Assembly: GCA_039566865.1 (NCBI GenBank) | Contig: CM076951.1 | Coordinates: 14,393,484-14,457,483 of the forward strand | Source of the DNA: Aurelia coerulea | Lineage: Eukaryota; Cnidaria; Scyphozoa; Semaeostomeae; Ulmaridae | DNA length: 64,000 nt | Reading direction: 5' to 3' | Part shown: positions 12,551 through 25,454 of the stretch, in pieces | Numbering within the stretch: the first letter of the stretch is position 1 | Layout: every line of letters starts with the position of its first letter | Made by a program: the position numbers and the translations under genes | The notes under the pieces: generated by a model | What the model was told of the DNA's origin: nothing | The model's database searches: none | What the model saw: only the letters and a program-made list of their open reading frames with translations

Positions 12551-13859
12551 CGTCAGAGTAGAAAGTATTTGAAGAAAGAGGCAGAAATTATGTTTAATAG
12601 GATAGTATAGTAAGATTACTGGCAAGGTTCTTTCTTTGTCTCCATGAGCCATCAATCACACCTTTCTAATTAAAGGCCTCGTTTTGGAAATTATTGACAA
12701 TTTCGTCACTCGAAACTTCTGACCTCAGATTCAAATTCACCACCCAAAGTTAAGTCCAGATTAAAACTTTCATAATCCTAGCGTTGCAAGTTTAATTTTG
12801 TGAAGATAATTAACTTGCAACTTTTTAAGGGATCTGGCTGTGAAAATCGTTCAGGGTGTAGCTTTACATCCTCAGTCACTATTCACAGTAAAGTCCCCTA
12901 TACATTTTCAGATTAATTATCGTCATAACATTAAGATTGGAAATACTAAAATTGTGAAACTTGGCAAGAGATTTGCGAAATTTTGGGTGCTTAATTTGAA
13001 TCTGAGGTGAGGAATTTCATATGAAGCAATTTAAAGAAATGTTGAAAGGTTGAAAATGAGGCCGCTTAGTTGGAAAGCTGTGTACAACCAAAACTGCAAG
13101 TGGTCTATTTGGTTTTATGTGCAGTCATTCACGTCAAGTCAGTTTTTCCAAAGAGAAAGCAGATTAGTGATGATCTTTATAATTTTTGTTAGTTAGTAAT
13201 TTTTTCTATTTTTAATAATTTTCTGTGACTTCTATTGTTCTGCATAGCGAACTTTGACTGCCAAGGAGCGAAAGGCAAACAAACTGCAAAAAGCGTGCAA
13301 AGTGAGGGAGGAAACATTTCCCATGTCGAATTCGTGCAATGCACACATTGTTGCTTTTTATTCCTTTGTTAGCTATTCTTGGAAGAATTATGTGTCCCCC
13401 ACCCCCTGCAGTGAGTTAAAGCTCATGCGCAGTAGGGTTTTGCTTTAACCCACTGCACTGCACCAATTCTTATACAAAGCATATCTTGTCTCCCCAATAA
13501 AAGATATGCATATTGTTGAAGGCAATCTGTCTCATTCATATTCATAATTTGTTGAAGATTGTATAAGGGATTGAAGATTTGTATGGCAGGATTAAAAGAA
13601 AAGAATTGGGAAAGAGATCATTTCAAATTGAACGGCATTTTATCATGCGAAAATTCAAAGAGTCTGGGCTCTAGATCCTTCCCTTTGTCTGAGCTTTGTT
13701 TTCTAAACTAATCACCTGTCTGACAGAGCAGAGAGCTCCTTTAAGGATTGTTCATTTTCCAGTATGTTGTATCATAAAGCATTCGTTTTGAATAACACCA
13801 TCTTCAGTTGGATTTTGTTTGAATCCTCTCAAAATCTGTTGCACTCTTTTTCATCCCCC
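12551..13859. other. Unassigned spacer
   Basis: AT-rich DNA without a supportable gene, RNA or repeat. A few short open frames have no codon structure or motifs. Confidence 0.5.
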
Positions 13860-14060
13860 TGGCAAAGCTCTGAATTGCTTTTTACAGACCCCTTGGAAAT
13901 TTTGAACAAAATATGTGCACCCCCTTTGAAAATATCTGCATTGCTTTGTACAAACCCCTTGGAAATTGAGAAGGAGATTTTTGCACCCCCTCTGAAAATT
14001 TCACATATTTTTATTGAACCCCCTGGAAATTATAGCCAGTGGACCCCCTGGAATGTTACA
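13860..14060. repeat. Degenerate repeats of an ACCCCCTTGGAAATT motif
   Basis: A motif close to ACCCCCTTGGAAATT or ACCCCCTYTGAAAAT recurs about six times between 13885 and 14055 at irregular spacing. It looks like an old, strongly diverged short tandem repeat; an open frame through it is an artefact of the repeat. Confidence 0.5.
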
Positions 14061-14207
14061 TCCATCCCCATGTACGGACATAAAATGGAATAGCCCAATA
14101 CTCAAATTATTTATGTTATATCTTTTTTTCCATACAAAAGGAAAACCTTACTTTGGAAAAAAATTGCTATTAATCAAATAGCATAAATAGCACTGTCCGC
14201 CGCCCCT

Positions 14208-14288
14208 GGAAACAACCCTACCTGAATTACAAAAGCTAAGAAACTTTTGTAATTTGCAGTTTTAATTTTCCTTTCACATTCAATAATG
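14208..14288 (+). repeat. Dispersed repeat, copy 2
   Basis: Second copy of the element at 9212-9294, same orientation, sharing GAAACAACCC, AAGAAACT and TTGCAGTTTTAATTTTCC in order. Confidence 0.65.
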
Positions 14289-14984
14289 TTTTTGACACTT
14301 TTCAGTTATAGCAAATGTTTGGATATTATTTTCAATGTGAATTATGTTATTTACTTGTTTTGAGATCTTGTTCAGTAATTTGGGAACCCTTTAGACCAAA
14401 CAAAATCAACTCTACACTTCCGGCATTAAAGTAATTAAATGAAGTTAAAAGCAACTTAGCTACAGGGACTGGGTAAATCTAAATATGACCTATTGTATTT
14501 GATGTTCTTGATCGATGAAAACAAGAGAAATATGTCTCTTGTGCTATGTTTAGATTATGTTGCTATATCCCCATTCATTTACTTAAGAATTACAGGGGTG
14601 TAAAAAATATTTTGATTTCTAGGACCAAAAAGACTCTTGAAAATATTTCTGCGAGAATGAAATGTGCCAAAAAGTTCCACTTTGTGAGAGTTCATGATAT
14701 GCAATACATTTAAAAGATTTTGAATATTGATTATCAATTTGTAGTCACAGTTTAAAAGAGACCCCACGTAAAAAATTGTTATAAGATTATGTCATCGCAA
14801 CATTCAATGTATAAATGCACAAAAATTGAGTAGAGTTTTCAGTTGTCTGATGATCGCCGTATAGCGTGAAACTCTGAGTAACAGCAAAGAATGTAATCTT
14901 TCTTTTTGTCTCAATCCTGTTATAATTCGCTCTGTCTTCATGGCATTGAGCACTGTTTTAACCAGTAAAGACACATACAACTTT

Positions 14985-16045
14985 TTGTAATACTCTTTAT
15001 ATTATAAATTTCATCTACTAAAGTACGTTAATGCACACTTTTTGTGTTTATATTTTGTTTTCTTTGAGAAAATAAACATTTAATTAATTGATGTTAGTTT
15101 ATGCAGTAAAGCTCCATTGAGGCTAAATAAAATCTAATGTCTATAGTAATGTTTCCAAGAATGGTTGCTGCAGCACTAATATATAGTGCTATAAAAGAAG
15201 TAGCTGGCAGTACTAAAGTTTTAAAGAACGATGAGTGCAATACTCTTTATAATATAAATTGTAGCTAATAAAGTGCTTTAATCCACACTTTTTGTGTTTA
15301 TATTTTGTTTTCTTTGAGAAAAGAAACATTTAATTAATCGATGTTTGTTTATGCGGTAAAGCTAAAATGAGACTAAAGAAAAAACTAATGTCTATAGTAA
15401 TGTTTCTAAGAATGGTTGCTGCAGCACGAATGTAGTACTAGAAAAGAAGTAACTGGCAGAACTAAAGTTTTGAAGAACGATGAGTGCAATACTCTTAATA
15501 ATACAAATTTTAGCTACTAAAGTACGTTAATCCACACTTTTTGTGTTGATATTTTGTTTTCTTTGAAAAAATAAAAGCTTAATTAATGAATGTTTGTTTA
15601 TACAGTGAAGCTAACATGAGACTAAATAATAAACTAATGGCTATAGGACTGTTTTAAAGAAGTGTTGCTGCAGCACTAATACAGTGCTATGAAAAGAGTT
15701 GCTGGCAGAACTAAAGTTTTAAAGATCAATGAGTGCAATACCCTCTATAAAATCAAAATTGTAGCTACTTATTTACTTTAATCTACGCATTTTGTGTTGA
15801 TATTTTGTTTTCTTTGAGAAAATAAACATTTTATTAATCGATGTTTGTTTATGCAGTAAAACTGACAAGAGACTAAAGAAAAAACTAATGGCTATAGTAA
15901 TGTTTCCAAGAATGGTTGCTGCAGCACTAATATAGTGCTATAAAAGAAGTAGCTGGCAGAACTAAAGTTTTAAAGAACGATGAGTGCAATACTCTCTATA
16001 ATTTAAATTGTAGCTAATAAAGTGCGTTAACCCACATTTTTTGTG
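14985..16045. repeat. About 250 bp tandem repeat, 4+ copies
   Basis: The block containing CACWTTTTGTGTTTATATT recurs at 15036, 15286, 15535, 15786 and about 16035, a period of 249-251 bp. Each unit also holds GTTGCTGCAGCACTAATA, GCTGGCAGNACTAAAGTTTT and GATGAGTGCAATACTC. Inside each unit AGCACTA-ATA-TAGTGCT can form a hairpin. Copies are about 85-90% alike. The last unit breaks off directly at the 10 bp minisatellite. Confidence 0.9.
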
Positions 16046-16065
16046 GTCTAGTCTAAAACACCACA

Positions 16066-16186
16066 TCAATGGAACACCGATGAACACCAATGAACACCAG
16101 TGGAACACCGATGAACACCAATGAACACCAATGAATACCGATGAACACCAATGGAACACCAATGAACACCAATGAACACCAATGAA
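16066..16186. repeat. 10-11 bp minisatellite, AATGAACACC
   Basis: About twelve units of AATGAACACC with interspersed GAACACCGATG and TGGAACACC variants. It begins where the 250 bp array ends, so the two may have formed in one rearrangement-prone site. Protein frames here (repeated VFIGVHWC) are artefacts. Confidence 0.9.
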
Positions 16187-16189
16187 ATT

Positions 16190-17389
16190 TTTGAGAAATT
16201 TCTCTTCAATGAGAAATGATTCAAGTTTCGTAATCTCACTTGTATCCATGACAAATAAAAGTTTGCCAAGATAAGAAATTCTCTGATTGAATGTGTAACG
16301 CATTATTAGTTAAAGCAAAGGGATCTGTACAACGACGTATTATTACAATGTTGAATGCGTTATACAATACAAATTATACCAATCAACTTTCATCAAAGCT
16401 AGAGGCGTCTCACCCTTTGAGGAGTGACCGTTGTCCCCATTCTGACTGTACAAAGTTAAGTCGGGGTGTGGTGACCTCGCAGAAGGGAACCCAATGAAGG
16501 AAAACTGAGCTGGGAAATTGCTGAAAAATAGAGGTATATCCAATTTTTTGCACTTTTTCTTTCAAAAGGAACTCATCACGAAAAACTCTACTGTCACATT
16601 ACAACAAATTTTGAATCTCTAAATGGAAAAATGTTAAACTTATTCATTTTGTCTTGTAGTCTGAAACATTTTCAACTTATTTTTGTACTTTAGTACTCGG
16701 TATTACTTGAACAGTAATTGTTTACACAGACAAAGTTAAATGAATGGATGAATGGTAGAAATTGATAAACGTGGCAATTTTAAGGAAATTTTGGCACGAG
16801 ATCCATCTATTACTCTCTTATGAAGAATAAGTGTACCCCAGGTAACAAATCTCATAAAAACTGCAGACGACTGATGGGGCATAGCCTGCGTGCAAACTTT
16901 ACTCTCCACTGAAGTCTGCACGCAGGCTCAGGCCAATGGGGCCTTGATATTCAGAACGTCTCTTTCACAACTTCGATGATTATTGGTCTTGGCCTGTGCG
17001 AAAAGGGCACTTCGCTGCTAAAAGAGATCAGATATTATATTATTCCGAAAAAGCAGAATATTTTAGCTGGAAGTTGGCATTCCTGCAACAAGTCGCCGTA
17101 GCAATAAACGAACATTTTATTTGAAGGAAGATTCACCAAATTACCACGACCACAATTTCCCGAATCAACATTGCAAGCTTGTTCCTGCTGGTTATCAAAT
17201 TTTGAGAAACAGGCCCGGAGAAGTCGCTTTCTGTCACCCTCGAACTCAATCTTAGACGAAGGAGATCGATGTCAGAAGGGTCAAGTCTAGCCGAGGCACA
17301 GCTTTCAAGAAATTTTCCGCTCTCCAAAGACCAGTTGAATAGCTCAAAGATCCAATGGCCTCGCTCTGGACCCCTCCTTGTTCAGCTTT
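16190..17389. other. Unassigned spacer with one small hairpin
   Basis: No gene supported. The only structure is the inverted repeat at 16884-16928. Confidence 0.45.
16884..16928. repeat. 45 bp near-perfect inverted repeat
   Basis: AGCCTGCGTGCAAACTT and its reverse complement, with one mismatch and a short loop (TACTCTCCACTG), form a stem of about 17 bp. It could be an end-to-end remnant of an inverted-repeat transposon, since the terminal sequence AGCCTGCG looks like an element tip. Confidence 0.55.
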
Positions 17390-17935
17390 ACCCTTCTTGT
17401 GTGATGGAAAGCACAGACCTAATGCATGTAAAGGTCCATTTAATCAAAAACAAGCGCAAACTTGAGGAAATAAAAAAGAAGTGGCAATTGCAGATGGTGG
17501 ACCAGATTGGTCTGTAAAAGGTGCCATAAACTTCTTGTCTCTGGGCCTATTGTGGATGAATGCAGGGGTAGATTATCTTGTTGTACAGTGCTATGCCCCA
17601 AGCCATTCCAGATTGAATCCAAGAGAGAGGAAAATCGTTAGAGTTACTTTGACAGATACTGTAGATGGAAAAGTCCCAAACACTAATGGCAACGAGGGGT
17701 GGTTGAATGTACTGTATAATGTGACAATAGAATGTGCAAAGTTCTCGCAGAATAAGATTTATGCTAGATTTTCTATTATGGTGGAAAAGTTCCTGAGCAA
17801 TAAGGAAATGGTGAACCTTTAAAGAAGACACACCTTTAAAGAGAAGAAAATGCCGAATCTGCAGTACTGCAGGCAAGATACACCTTTCTTGTCAAACATG
17901 CAACCAGAAAGGCTTACCAGTTGCCAGATTGGAAA
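17390..17935 (+). pseudogene. DDE-type transposase C-terminal fragment, frameshifted
   Basis: Three short frames follow one another in the order expected for one protein. 17386-17490 reads VMESTDLMHVKVHLIKN. 17482-17819 reads ADGGPDWSVKGAINFLSLGL and then CYAPSHSRLNPRE, where Asp of ADGG and Glu of NPRE fit the second and third catalytic carboxylates of a DDE transposase. 17823-17935 reads KCRICSTAGKIHLSCQTC, a C-terminal four-cysteine zinc finger. The segment after NPRER appears to lack some residues, and the frame changes at about 17480 and 17820, so the copy is dead. I recognise the pattern from cnidarian transposase-like proteins but cannot name the superfamily. Sequence beyond the stop is shared in inverted orientation with 26.47-26.60 kb. 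Confidence 0.65.
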
Positions 17936-19235
17936 GTTTGAAAACTGCGCAGGGGATTTTCAAACGGGGATAAAAATTGCGCAGATAGTATGCAAATTTG
18001 AGTCAACAATGCGCATATCAGTATAGCACAACTTGGGTACTATACAAGTAAAAAATACAATCCTGTTTAGTTACCACTGGGGTAAAATCTCGAGATTTGA
18101 GGGAAATAATTTTGACGCTCTTTCCTCCCACAATTTTCTCAGTAAATTTTTGATGGGAGTTTACTTCAGTGTGAATGATCCAAGCTTTAACTCTTCGTAT
18201 CAGTTATAGCCACTGCAATTGAGGCTGCATCACCAACAAAATTCTTGAATTGTTAATCTGACTGTGCAGCGGTTGTTTTCCTCGCTAATTCGGGAATCTG
18301 CTTATCGACCATTTAACTCTTCTGAAAAGAATCCGAATCGAGCGATATTTTGCTGCGTTTTGAAAACTTTTCCAATGTGAATGATCGTGATAGAAGCTCT
18401 AACGCCACTCGATCAAGCCTCAGGCAGTATGAAAATGTATAAAAATAACGCTCGATGCAGGCTGTTTTGTAAAATAGCTAAAAGGTCTATCCGGGAATCT
18501 TTCCAGTTTGACAACATACTGACAACACTTGAAGAATAACTGTACTGATTGATAGCCATTGTAGAAAATACAAGAACGAAGATAATGTTTGTTGCCAAAG
18601 CTCAGAAAACTCAGGACAGCAATACTTTGTTATCCTTGCCACTATCTTACAACGTTCACATTTGGTAATCGTATAGATATTATATCTAGATATATATACC
18701 GTATAAACCAGACAAATGTTTGCTGGACGCCTGGAAAGCCTCTAGCTCTCAAACCATCTTCCAGATTCTTAGAAACTGAAAGTAACTATGAAGAAGCCAA
18801 CATATCAACTTTGATAAAGAAATTTAGTTTGCCAAAATCAGTCGCATTTTCCTGAAATTACAAGTGATTTGTATAAAGATGTTTAGTCTCCATATCATTG
18901 AATACTGGCCTAGAACTCTTGAGACAACTTACTAACAATTTTCATAATCAATGTCTATCTGTCTATACAAAGACTGCTGCGCAATTGTCTAGGGTTGGGA
19001 CTGTCATATAGTGTATTTCAATTTATTATCTATTCTAATGACGCTGGATTGCAAGTAAATTTGATCCTGCTCTGAGGGTTTTGAGATGAAACAGTTTCAC
19101 AAAATCACTTGTACCTCTTGCACCTTGAGAACGATTCAACCACTTTTTTGACGAACTACATAGAATCAGTTGATTGGATAGATTTTTGAACAAAAACAGT
19201 TGTCTGACTCAACCGGTCGGTAGATGCTGTGACAT
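17936..19235. other. Spacer with GCGCA motifs and one MITE
   Basis: 17940-18030 contains several TGCGCA motifs in the tail shared with 26.4-26.5 kb. A MITE lies at 18307-18488. The remainder has no supportable gene and includes the 3' flank of the minus-strand gene; TTTATT at 19022-19027 (AATAAA on the minus strand) is a candidate poly(A) signal. Confidence 0.45.
18307..18488. mobile_element. MITE with GACCTTTTAGCTATTCT-type ends, copy 1
   Basis: Aligns along its whole length with 53587-53770: both contain GAAAAGAATC, ATATTTTGCT, GATAGAAGCT, TAACGCCACTCGAT and ATGTATAAAAATAACGCT in order. The right end GCTAAAAGGTCTAT is the inverse of the left end of the better-preserved copy. No coding capacity. 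Confidence 0.75.
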
Positions 19236-21870
19236 TTAAAGTAAAAAGGATAGTTTAACTTCATCATCTCGTAGTCGCGTTAGAACTTTCGACAGGTCGT
19301 TTATGTTCTTTATTTGATTTCTTCTGCTAGAATAGATCGGGACATGGTGTCTCTTCAAACCTTGCTCTTCATCACCCTCAATGTATGTGTATGCCATGTC
19401 GGTTATGGCCCTCTCACATTGGATGGTGTGTGGGAGGCACCAATCAATTTTTGAGCGTTTCCACAGAACATCTGGACTTTGTTTGCCAAACTTTGTTTGG
19501 TTCTCTACAACCCTGTAAAAGGATTCGGCTATTGCTTCTGTGCCAGTCTTTGCAAACATGTGATCGAAGACAATGCAAAACTCTCGACCAGCCAAGGAGT
19601 AGAACTCTGAATCCGTATAAAGGCATTCAATAACTTTATCTTCTTGAAGAGTGACTTGATGGACTAGACCAGTGTTTGTTTTCAAATCAAAAACATCTGC
19701 CAAAGTGAATAAAGTTGGTGTTGCAGGCACAAAACTAACTGCGAAGTCTCCAATTTCCTTTGCTTTCAGCTCTTCCATGACTACTGTGTGTCGCACTGCT
19801 GTACCAGGCTCTTCAGAGATCTCTTTTATTTTGTTGAAGAACTTGCCAAAATGGGTTGTGTATAATTTTCCCCAAACAACTTCTATAAGAGCAGATTTTA
19901 GTTTCCAGAACATGGCAGCATTGAGTTCTGGTCCAAACTCAAGGTTATGTTCGGAAACAGATGGCAATGCTGAAACAAATTCAGCACACTCTTGAAATTC
20001 CTTGGCTCCAAGTGATCCATATTCACGCTTATTGACTGGATGCTCTAATGCAGTGCGTGTTCCACACAAGCCAGTAAATAACCTTCCAAAGTCAAGGCAA
20101 GCCGCCAGTTGTCGATTGAGAGGTGGATAGCAGTTTTGGAAACGTACATCGAGCTCAGATATCATTCTTTCGGCCAATGATTTCAACTCTTGTTTGCAGT
20201 CAGTGGGTTCTCGTGCAATCCATTCAACTGGATTTCCGTCATCTGGGGCATTCACAACAAACCAACCTTCCTCTAGATCACATTTGCCATATGTGAAATC
20301 TTTGATTGACTGCATATGTTTGCTCAACCTTGGAGATGCTTCGGCTGATGGCATGTCATCTTCAATAGAGTTGCAGAAAGTTTGCATCTGCTCTCTCACC
20401 TTAGGTATGTATCTGTCAAGCTTCCAACCAGGGCACCACTGCGCTTGCATTTGTAACATCAAAACAACCAGTGGCCAAAGCAGATCTAAGGTGCCAAGAA
20501 TATCAGTAACGAAGTCCTGCCCATACAATTGGTAGCCAATGTCTTCCCGATTATCATGGTCTTTGAATGCCTCTATGTACACCTCCGAACTTTCTTCCAA
20601 GTTCTTTAGAGACAAGTAACTTGAGCTGAGGAACCTTTGATGGGCAAAGGCATTTGTAACACGGAAAGGAAGACTAAGCTCTTTGGATGTTTCAACAGCT
20701 ATGCTGTGCATCTTTCCTCGGCCAAATATCTGGTGGTATAATGCAGTTCTTCTCAATAGTCTGCTTACAAATGCATCATTTTTCATTTTGGAAAACACTT
20801 TATCCAACCAGTGTGCTGGATCCCACTGACAGGGCCACCAAAATGCATCTGCAAGACCATGTTCCAATCCTTCAGGTGAAGGCACATCCTTCAGCATATC
20901 AAAAATTGGTTTGTTCATGGCGTCAATGAACTTTCTGTTGACATATTGCCCATCAACAACTTTTCCTTGCATCTGCAACAAAGAAGCTTCCTTTATGTTT
21001 GCAAAAGCTTGGAGATCGTGCAAAATGACTTCACCAAGAATATCATTGGCTCCACCGGTACCATCAGTAGTCTTGTAAACCTGATGCATATTCAATGGGA
21101 TACCTTGACGCTTTCCATCAACGACTGGGCACAGCATTGATACTTGGTTTTGTTTCCGTAAATTTGTTGACTTGTCCGCAGTTATGTAGAAATTTGGCTT
21201 CAATCCAGTATTTGGAAGAGGTGTAGCTAGGAATTCAGCTGCTTTGTGGTCGATGTAGGACGTCATTACTGATAACATATCTGGAAAAAGCTTCCGTGAA
21301 TGACCATAATCACCAACATCTCCACCTGCCAAAAACAGCTCACCAATTCTCTCTTCATAATGCAAAGGTGCAGTTTTGGATTTCACAATACCCAATGCTG
21401 TGCCCCAGTGAGTATCCCCAGAAAGATGCTCTAGAAGCTTTGCTTTTTGGTGCCACCATAAATCACAGTTACCTGACACCAATTTCATCATTTTTTCATC
21501 ACTTAATTGCAAACCAAGACTCAAGCACCCATTTGCACTGCCTGAAGGTTTTGTAGCAGCTGCAGAAGCTGCATTTAAAAATGGAGAGCATGCTCTACAT
21601 CTTAGAATTTTGCACGGACTTTCACCCAAGATTTCAAAGTCCGGGTATTCCTCAACAAACTCTGTCAGATTTGATGCCTTTGACTTCATTTGTGGGATCT
21701 CCTTGGACTGCTTATCACTTGAAGATTGGGTACTTGTCAGTTTGACCACTTTCTTCGCAACCTTTTCAGCAAACTCATTCAAATCAAATGGCATATTGGT
21801 TGTTGTTGGCTGTTGACAAAAGATTGAGCTCTGGTACATGTTCTTTGGTTGATTCGTTGGCTTTGTCAAT
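19236..21870 (-). CDS. BED-finger transposase-derived protein, 877-codon terminal exon
   Basis: This frame is open from a splice acceptor (TTTTGTCAG) at 21870 to the stop at 19236-19238; there is no ATG at its start, so it is the last exon of a spliced gene. It joins the upstream exon in phase 2. The N-terminal part (residues 60-160) has a second zinc-binding segment, CKILRCRAC and later LLEHLSGDTHWGTALG, as in BED or TTF fingers. The core has ITADKSTN (first Asp), KVVDGQY (second Asp) and CQWDPAHWLDKV, an RNase H-like transposase pattern. The C-terminal region has GTEAIAESFYRVV and SKIDWCLPHTIQCE, typical of the long animal proteins of this type. I recognise the family as hAT-like and transposase-derived but do not give a name. 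The exon shows no stop or frameshift, in contrast with its damaged 5' exons. Confidence 0.75.
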
Positions 21871-22120
21871 CTGACAAAATGAAATTTTATTTAACTAATT
21901 TACTGCAACAAACATTACATTGCCACTGGGATACATATATCGTCTTTTCAACTGTCTATAATGCTGTCCAGCATTGTTGACTTATAAAAATAAAGTAGCA
22001 AAGCCTTAAATGCACGTTCACTTCAACAAGCATTCCAGAAAGACAAAATATACATAAAAAATGAATCCAAATTCAAGTTCAAATAACAAATAATATATAT
22101 TTACTGAATTGAAATTAATA

Positions 22121-22738
22121 CCGGGTGACCCAAAAAAAAGTGACCCAACGCAATTTGTCACAGAAAATTAAGTAAGTGGCCGATTGAAATGCTTCAAACG
22201 TTGTTCTGTCGCTAAAAGACTAGCCTATGCTTTGAGTATTTTTCGCAATTTTATTCGGTCCAGTAAATTTCCAAAATTAAGGATTTCGAGGAAAGGGGCC
22301 TGTCTGAAATCCTCTAAAAGTCGTCAAAAACAGGGGATCGATTTAACGCCATTTCAACCCTTCAAAACAACGAGGAGCGTGTTTCATTTTAACCTGGGAA
22401 TAGGCAACCCAGTCGGAAGTCTTCAGAGCAATTTTATAGTCCCTAGGTATTTGAAAATATTCTCAGGCAAAATGAAACACACTCTTCGTTGCTTTGAAGA
22501 TCTGAAATGGCTTTAAATCGATCTCCTGTTTTTGATGACTTTGTGAGCATTTCACGCCTGCCCTTTTCTTCAAAATCCTTAATTCTGGAACTTTACTGTG
22601 TTCAGAAAAATTTCGAAAAATACTCATAATGTATGTTAGCCTTTTAGTGACAGAACAACGTTTGAAATATTTCAATCGGCCGCTTACTTTTTTTTCTATA
22701 ACAGATTGCGTTGGGTCACTTTTTTCTGGGTCACCCGG
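22121..22738. mobile_element. Tc1/mariner-type foldback MITE, 618 bp
   Basis: The ends CCGGGTGACCCAAAAAAAAG and CTTTTTTCTGGGTCACCCGG are inverted, and TA lies directly outside each (22119-22120, 22739-22740). Homology of the arms continues inward for about 270 bp (for example GATTGAAATGCTTCAAACGT against ACGTTTGAAATATTTCAATC), so the whole element is a giant hairpin with a short loop. No transposase is encoded. TA duplication and CCGGGTG tips fit the Tc1/mariner superfamily. It lies in the intron between exon 5 and the last exon of the minus-strand gene. Confidence 0.9.
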
Positions 22739-23454
22739 TATAAAAGTTGCTAGTTGTTCTAAAATAATAGAATTTAACTTACAAAGTATTCGCAGTAGGT
22801 TTCTGCACTACTGGATGAGACTTTGAAAGATCTTCTTCGGGTTTCTTGTTGATGATTGGGGTCCTATGATTCAAGAAAATGATTCAATAATATCTGCTAC
22901 TTCTCAAAGAGCTGAATTTCAGCTTTTTGTCTCAGATCTTTTCAATCAAATTTCAATCAGATTTGGGTACCTAAGTTCAGGGTACAACTCATTGATCCAT
23001 TATTCAAAATTAAAGCCATACATGTGTGGAACAGCAAATCTGTCAATTACGAGTTAGGATACAGGCAGTTTTGCCCAACTTTACTTCTTGGAGCACATCC
23101 AATATCATACTTTTGTTCCTATTGTTTATCTTTAAACTTTTGCCAAACAGAGAATGTGGTCCGTACTGTACAGATTCATCAGCAGTTTATTGATACAAGG
23201 ATACAAATGCTTCCACATACTTCCAAATTGTACATAAATTCAGAGTTACTCACTTTATACTCAATCTTGCATCTTTTGTTTTGGGCTCTGTTGGATCAGA
23301 TGATGAGTTTGGATGAGTTTCATCAGAGCTTGTCTGGTTCTCATGCGTAGGCCTGTGAAAGGAGGATTCAACTATAGTGTGTAAAGATAAATTCAAATGA
23401 ACCAAACTAGATGCTAAACATAAATAGATCCTGCTTTATCATGGGGCACAAGCA

Positions 23455-23600
23455 GAGCCTCGTGATTTCCAGGGATTAGCCTAAAGACTTGTAATCAAGA
23501 GGTCCAAGCTTCAATTCTGTACTTGCATTAACTTTTCATCTTGCCCATTGTGGTGATCACCTAAATATCATTAATTTGTATGCATATGAAGCAATTGAAG
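23455..23600 (+). mobile_element. Degenerate tRNA-derived SINE head
   Basis: The stretch CCTCGTGATTTCC, GGATTAGCC, GACTTGTAATCAAGAGGTCC, AGCTTCAATTCTGT follows the order D-arm, anticodon arm and T-arm of a tRNA; AGCTTCAATTC resembles a box B (GGTTCRANYCC) with two changes. The acceptor stem does not pair, so it is a relic and not a tRNA gene. It lies in an intron of the minus-strand transposase-derived gene. Confidence 0.4.
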
Positions 23601-24487
23601 ATAGAACACAAAAAATCAAGAAAACCCAAGAAACAAGTTCCAATAGGCACATCCTGGAATACATATCTGTTGTTTCTGGCAGGCACTTAAAAGGGATTCT
23701 TGTCTTGCAGGCATTCATTTTCCATCATCACTTGTGTTTCAAGGCATAAAAAGGATTTGTTCTGCGCTGATTGAGGATGGGGTTGAGCAAACCATAACAT
23801 CTACTGTATATCTATAATCATTATGAGATCCTAAAATTCCCTTTTTATGTCTAAAGAAGAAGGGACCAAAACTAATAATGAAACCGTTGCATAAATTTTA
23901 TGGTAATGCTACCATGATTAAATATCATTACCCTTTGTTGTTCAATTTTTCATATGCCTTCAATGCCTCCTTTGCAGCTGGCGAAGTTTCTGAGACCACT
24001 TTCTCGTGTGATATGGGCTCTGCCTTGTGTGTATGCTGCATATGAGACTTTACACTTGAAGAATTGTATCTTGACAGCCAAAATTTCTTTTTCTTTTCTT
24101 TGAAACAAACAAGGCAAAATGCCATGGGGGTCTTGCTGTGGCCATGCTTTTTCACGCTTCTTTGGAACAACAACAGGAATATTCTTGGCAGGACGCTTGA
24201 AGAGCTTTACAAATTCTGCAAAAGAAAAAATGCTCAAATTCCATTTAAGTTAAATGACTCATGATGAAAGTTATTGTTCTAACTCTTGCCACTTTTAGGT
24301 GATTACTGACTGTCAACATATTGGGATTTATGACAATGTATAATTGCACCAAATGAATTTACCTAATATTAGGGAAAAATTAAACTGATTTTAAACAATT
24401 TTGATATTATTTACGATATGCCGCTTTGGGAACTTCTGCTTTTCTTCAGTGTCTCCATCACTGGAGATTGGCTTCATTGGTACTATA

Positions 24488-25454
24488 CCGGGTGTCCCAA
24501 AAAAAAGGTAACAGATTTGATGGGGACTAGCGATGAGAGGATAAGTCGAATCGATCCCAAATAAGTTTTGAAGTACTCTTCGATAGTTAACTTGAAGATT
24601 AATACCTCGTTTGTTGATATTGGTGCATCAAAAGTTGAAATATTAATCTCGAAAGCCAAAATTTGCGTCCATCTAAAAACCAGAGCTTTTGGGTTTTGGC
24701 CTAAACTGCTAACGCGCTTGTTAGGGGAATCTCCTCAGTCAAAAAAGGTTTTTGGACAAGGATCGGTCCTTTGGGTACCCGTTTGAAAAGAACGTAAAAA
24801 ACTGAAAACTAACAAGCAAATTAATGAATACAGTCACCAAGGAATATTTTTCTCTAGTCAAAATGCATTTACAAAAGTACACCAAGCAAAGCACGAATGA
24901 GCATTTTTTATGTTCTCTTGGGCATATGCGATTGCTTGTTTCGTAATAATTTTGTGAGAGATGATGCAAAAAACATTTTATTCAAGCAATGATGATTGCA
25001 AGATAGTCTATGTGTTAAAACCTACGGGACTTATTTCGCTGATGAATAACTTTTCTCAGGCGGGTGTAATTTAAAGTTTTTGTAGAATCAAGAAACTGGT
25101 CTCTTCGGGGCTAAATTCTTTAATCTGATTGTAAAGTTCAGAGTCAGATTTCCACTAAAATGTGTTCCTAAGCACGAGGTTTCTTGTTTGTACTTGGCTA
25201 TGATTGAGGAGATTCCACAACACAGCGAGTTAACAGCTTAGGCCAAATCCCAAAAGCTCTGGTTTGGAGTACGAGGCAAAATTGGACTTTTAAGATTAAT
25301 ATTTCAACTCGTGATGCACCAATATCAACAAATAAGGCATCAATCTTCAAGTTAACTATCTAAGAGTACTTCAAAACTTATCAGGGATTGATTCGACTTA
25401 AATTCTTATCGCTAGCCCCAATCAAATCTGTTACCTTTTTTTTGGGACACCCGG
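24488..25454. mobile_element. Tc1/mariner-type foldback MITE inside an exon, 967 bp
   Basis: Ends CCGGGTGTCCCAAAAAAAAG and its inverse are flanked by TA at 24486-24487 and 25455-25456. Arms of about 290 bp match in inverted orientation (for example AGTTAACTTGAAGATTAATR against the inverse near 25340-25365; CCAGAGCTTTTGGG against CCCAAAAGCTCTGG). Its outer tips resemble the 618 bp element at 22121, but the inner arm sequence differs, so the two are related families. Removing the element and one TA restores an uninterrupted exon of the surrounding minus-strand gene. Confidence 0.92.

Noticed and set aside
15962..16303. 113-codon minus-strand frame with repeated VFIGVHWC
   Set aside because: Low-complexity translation of the AATGAACACC minisatellite.
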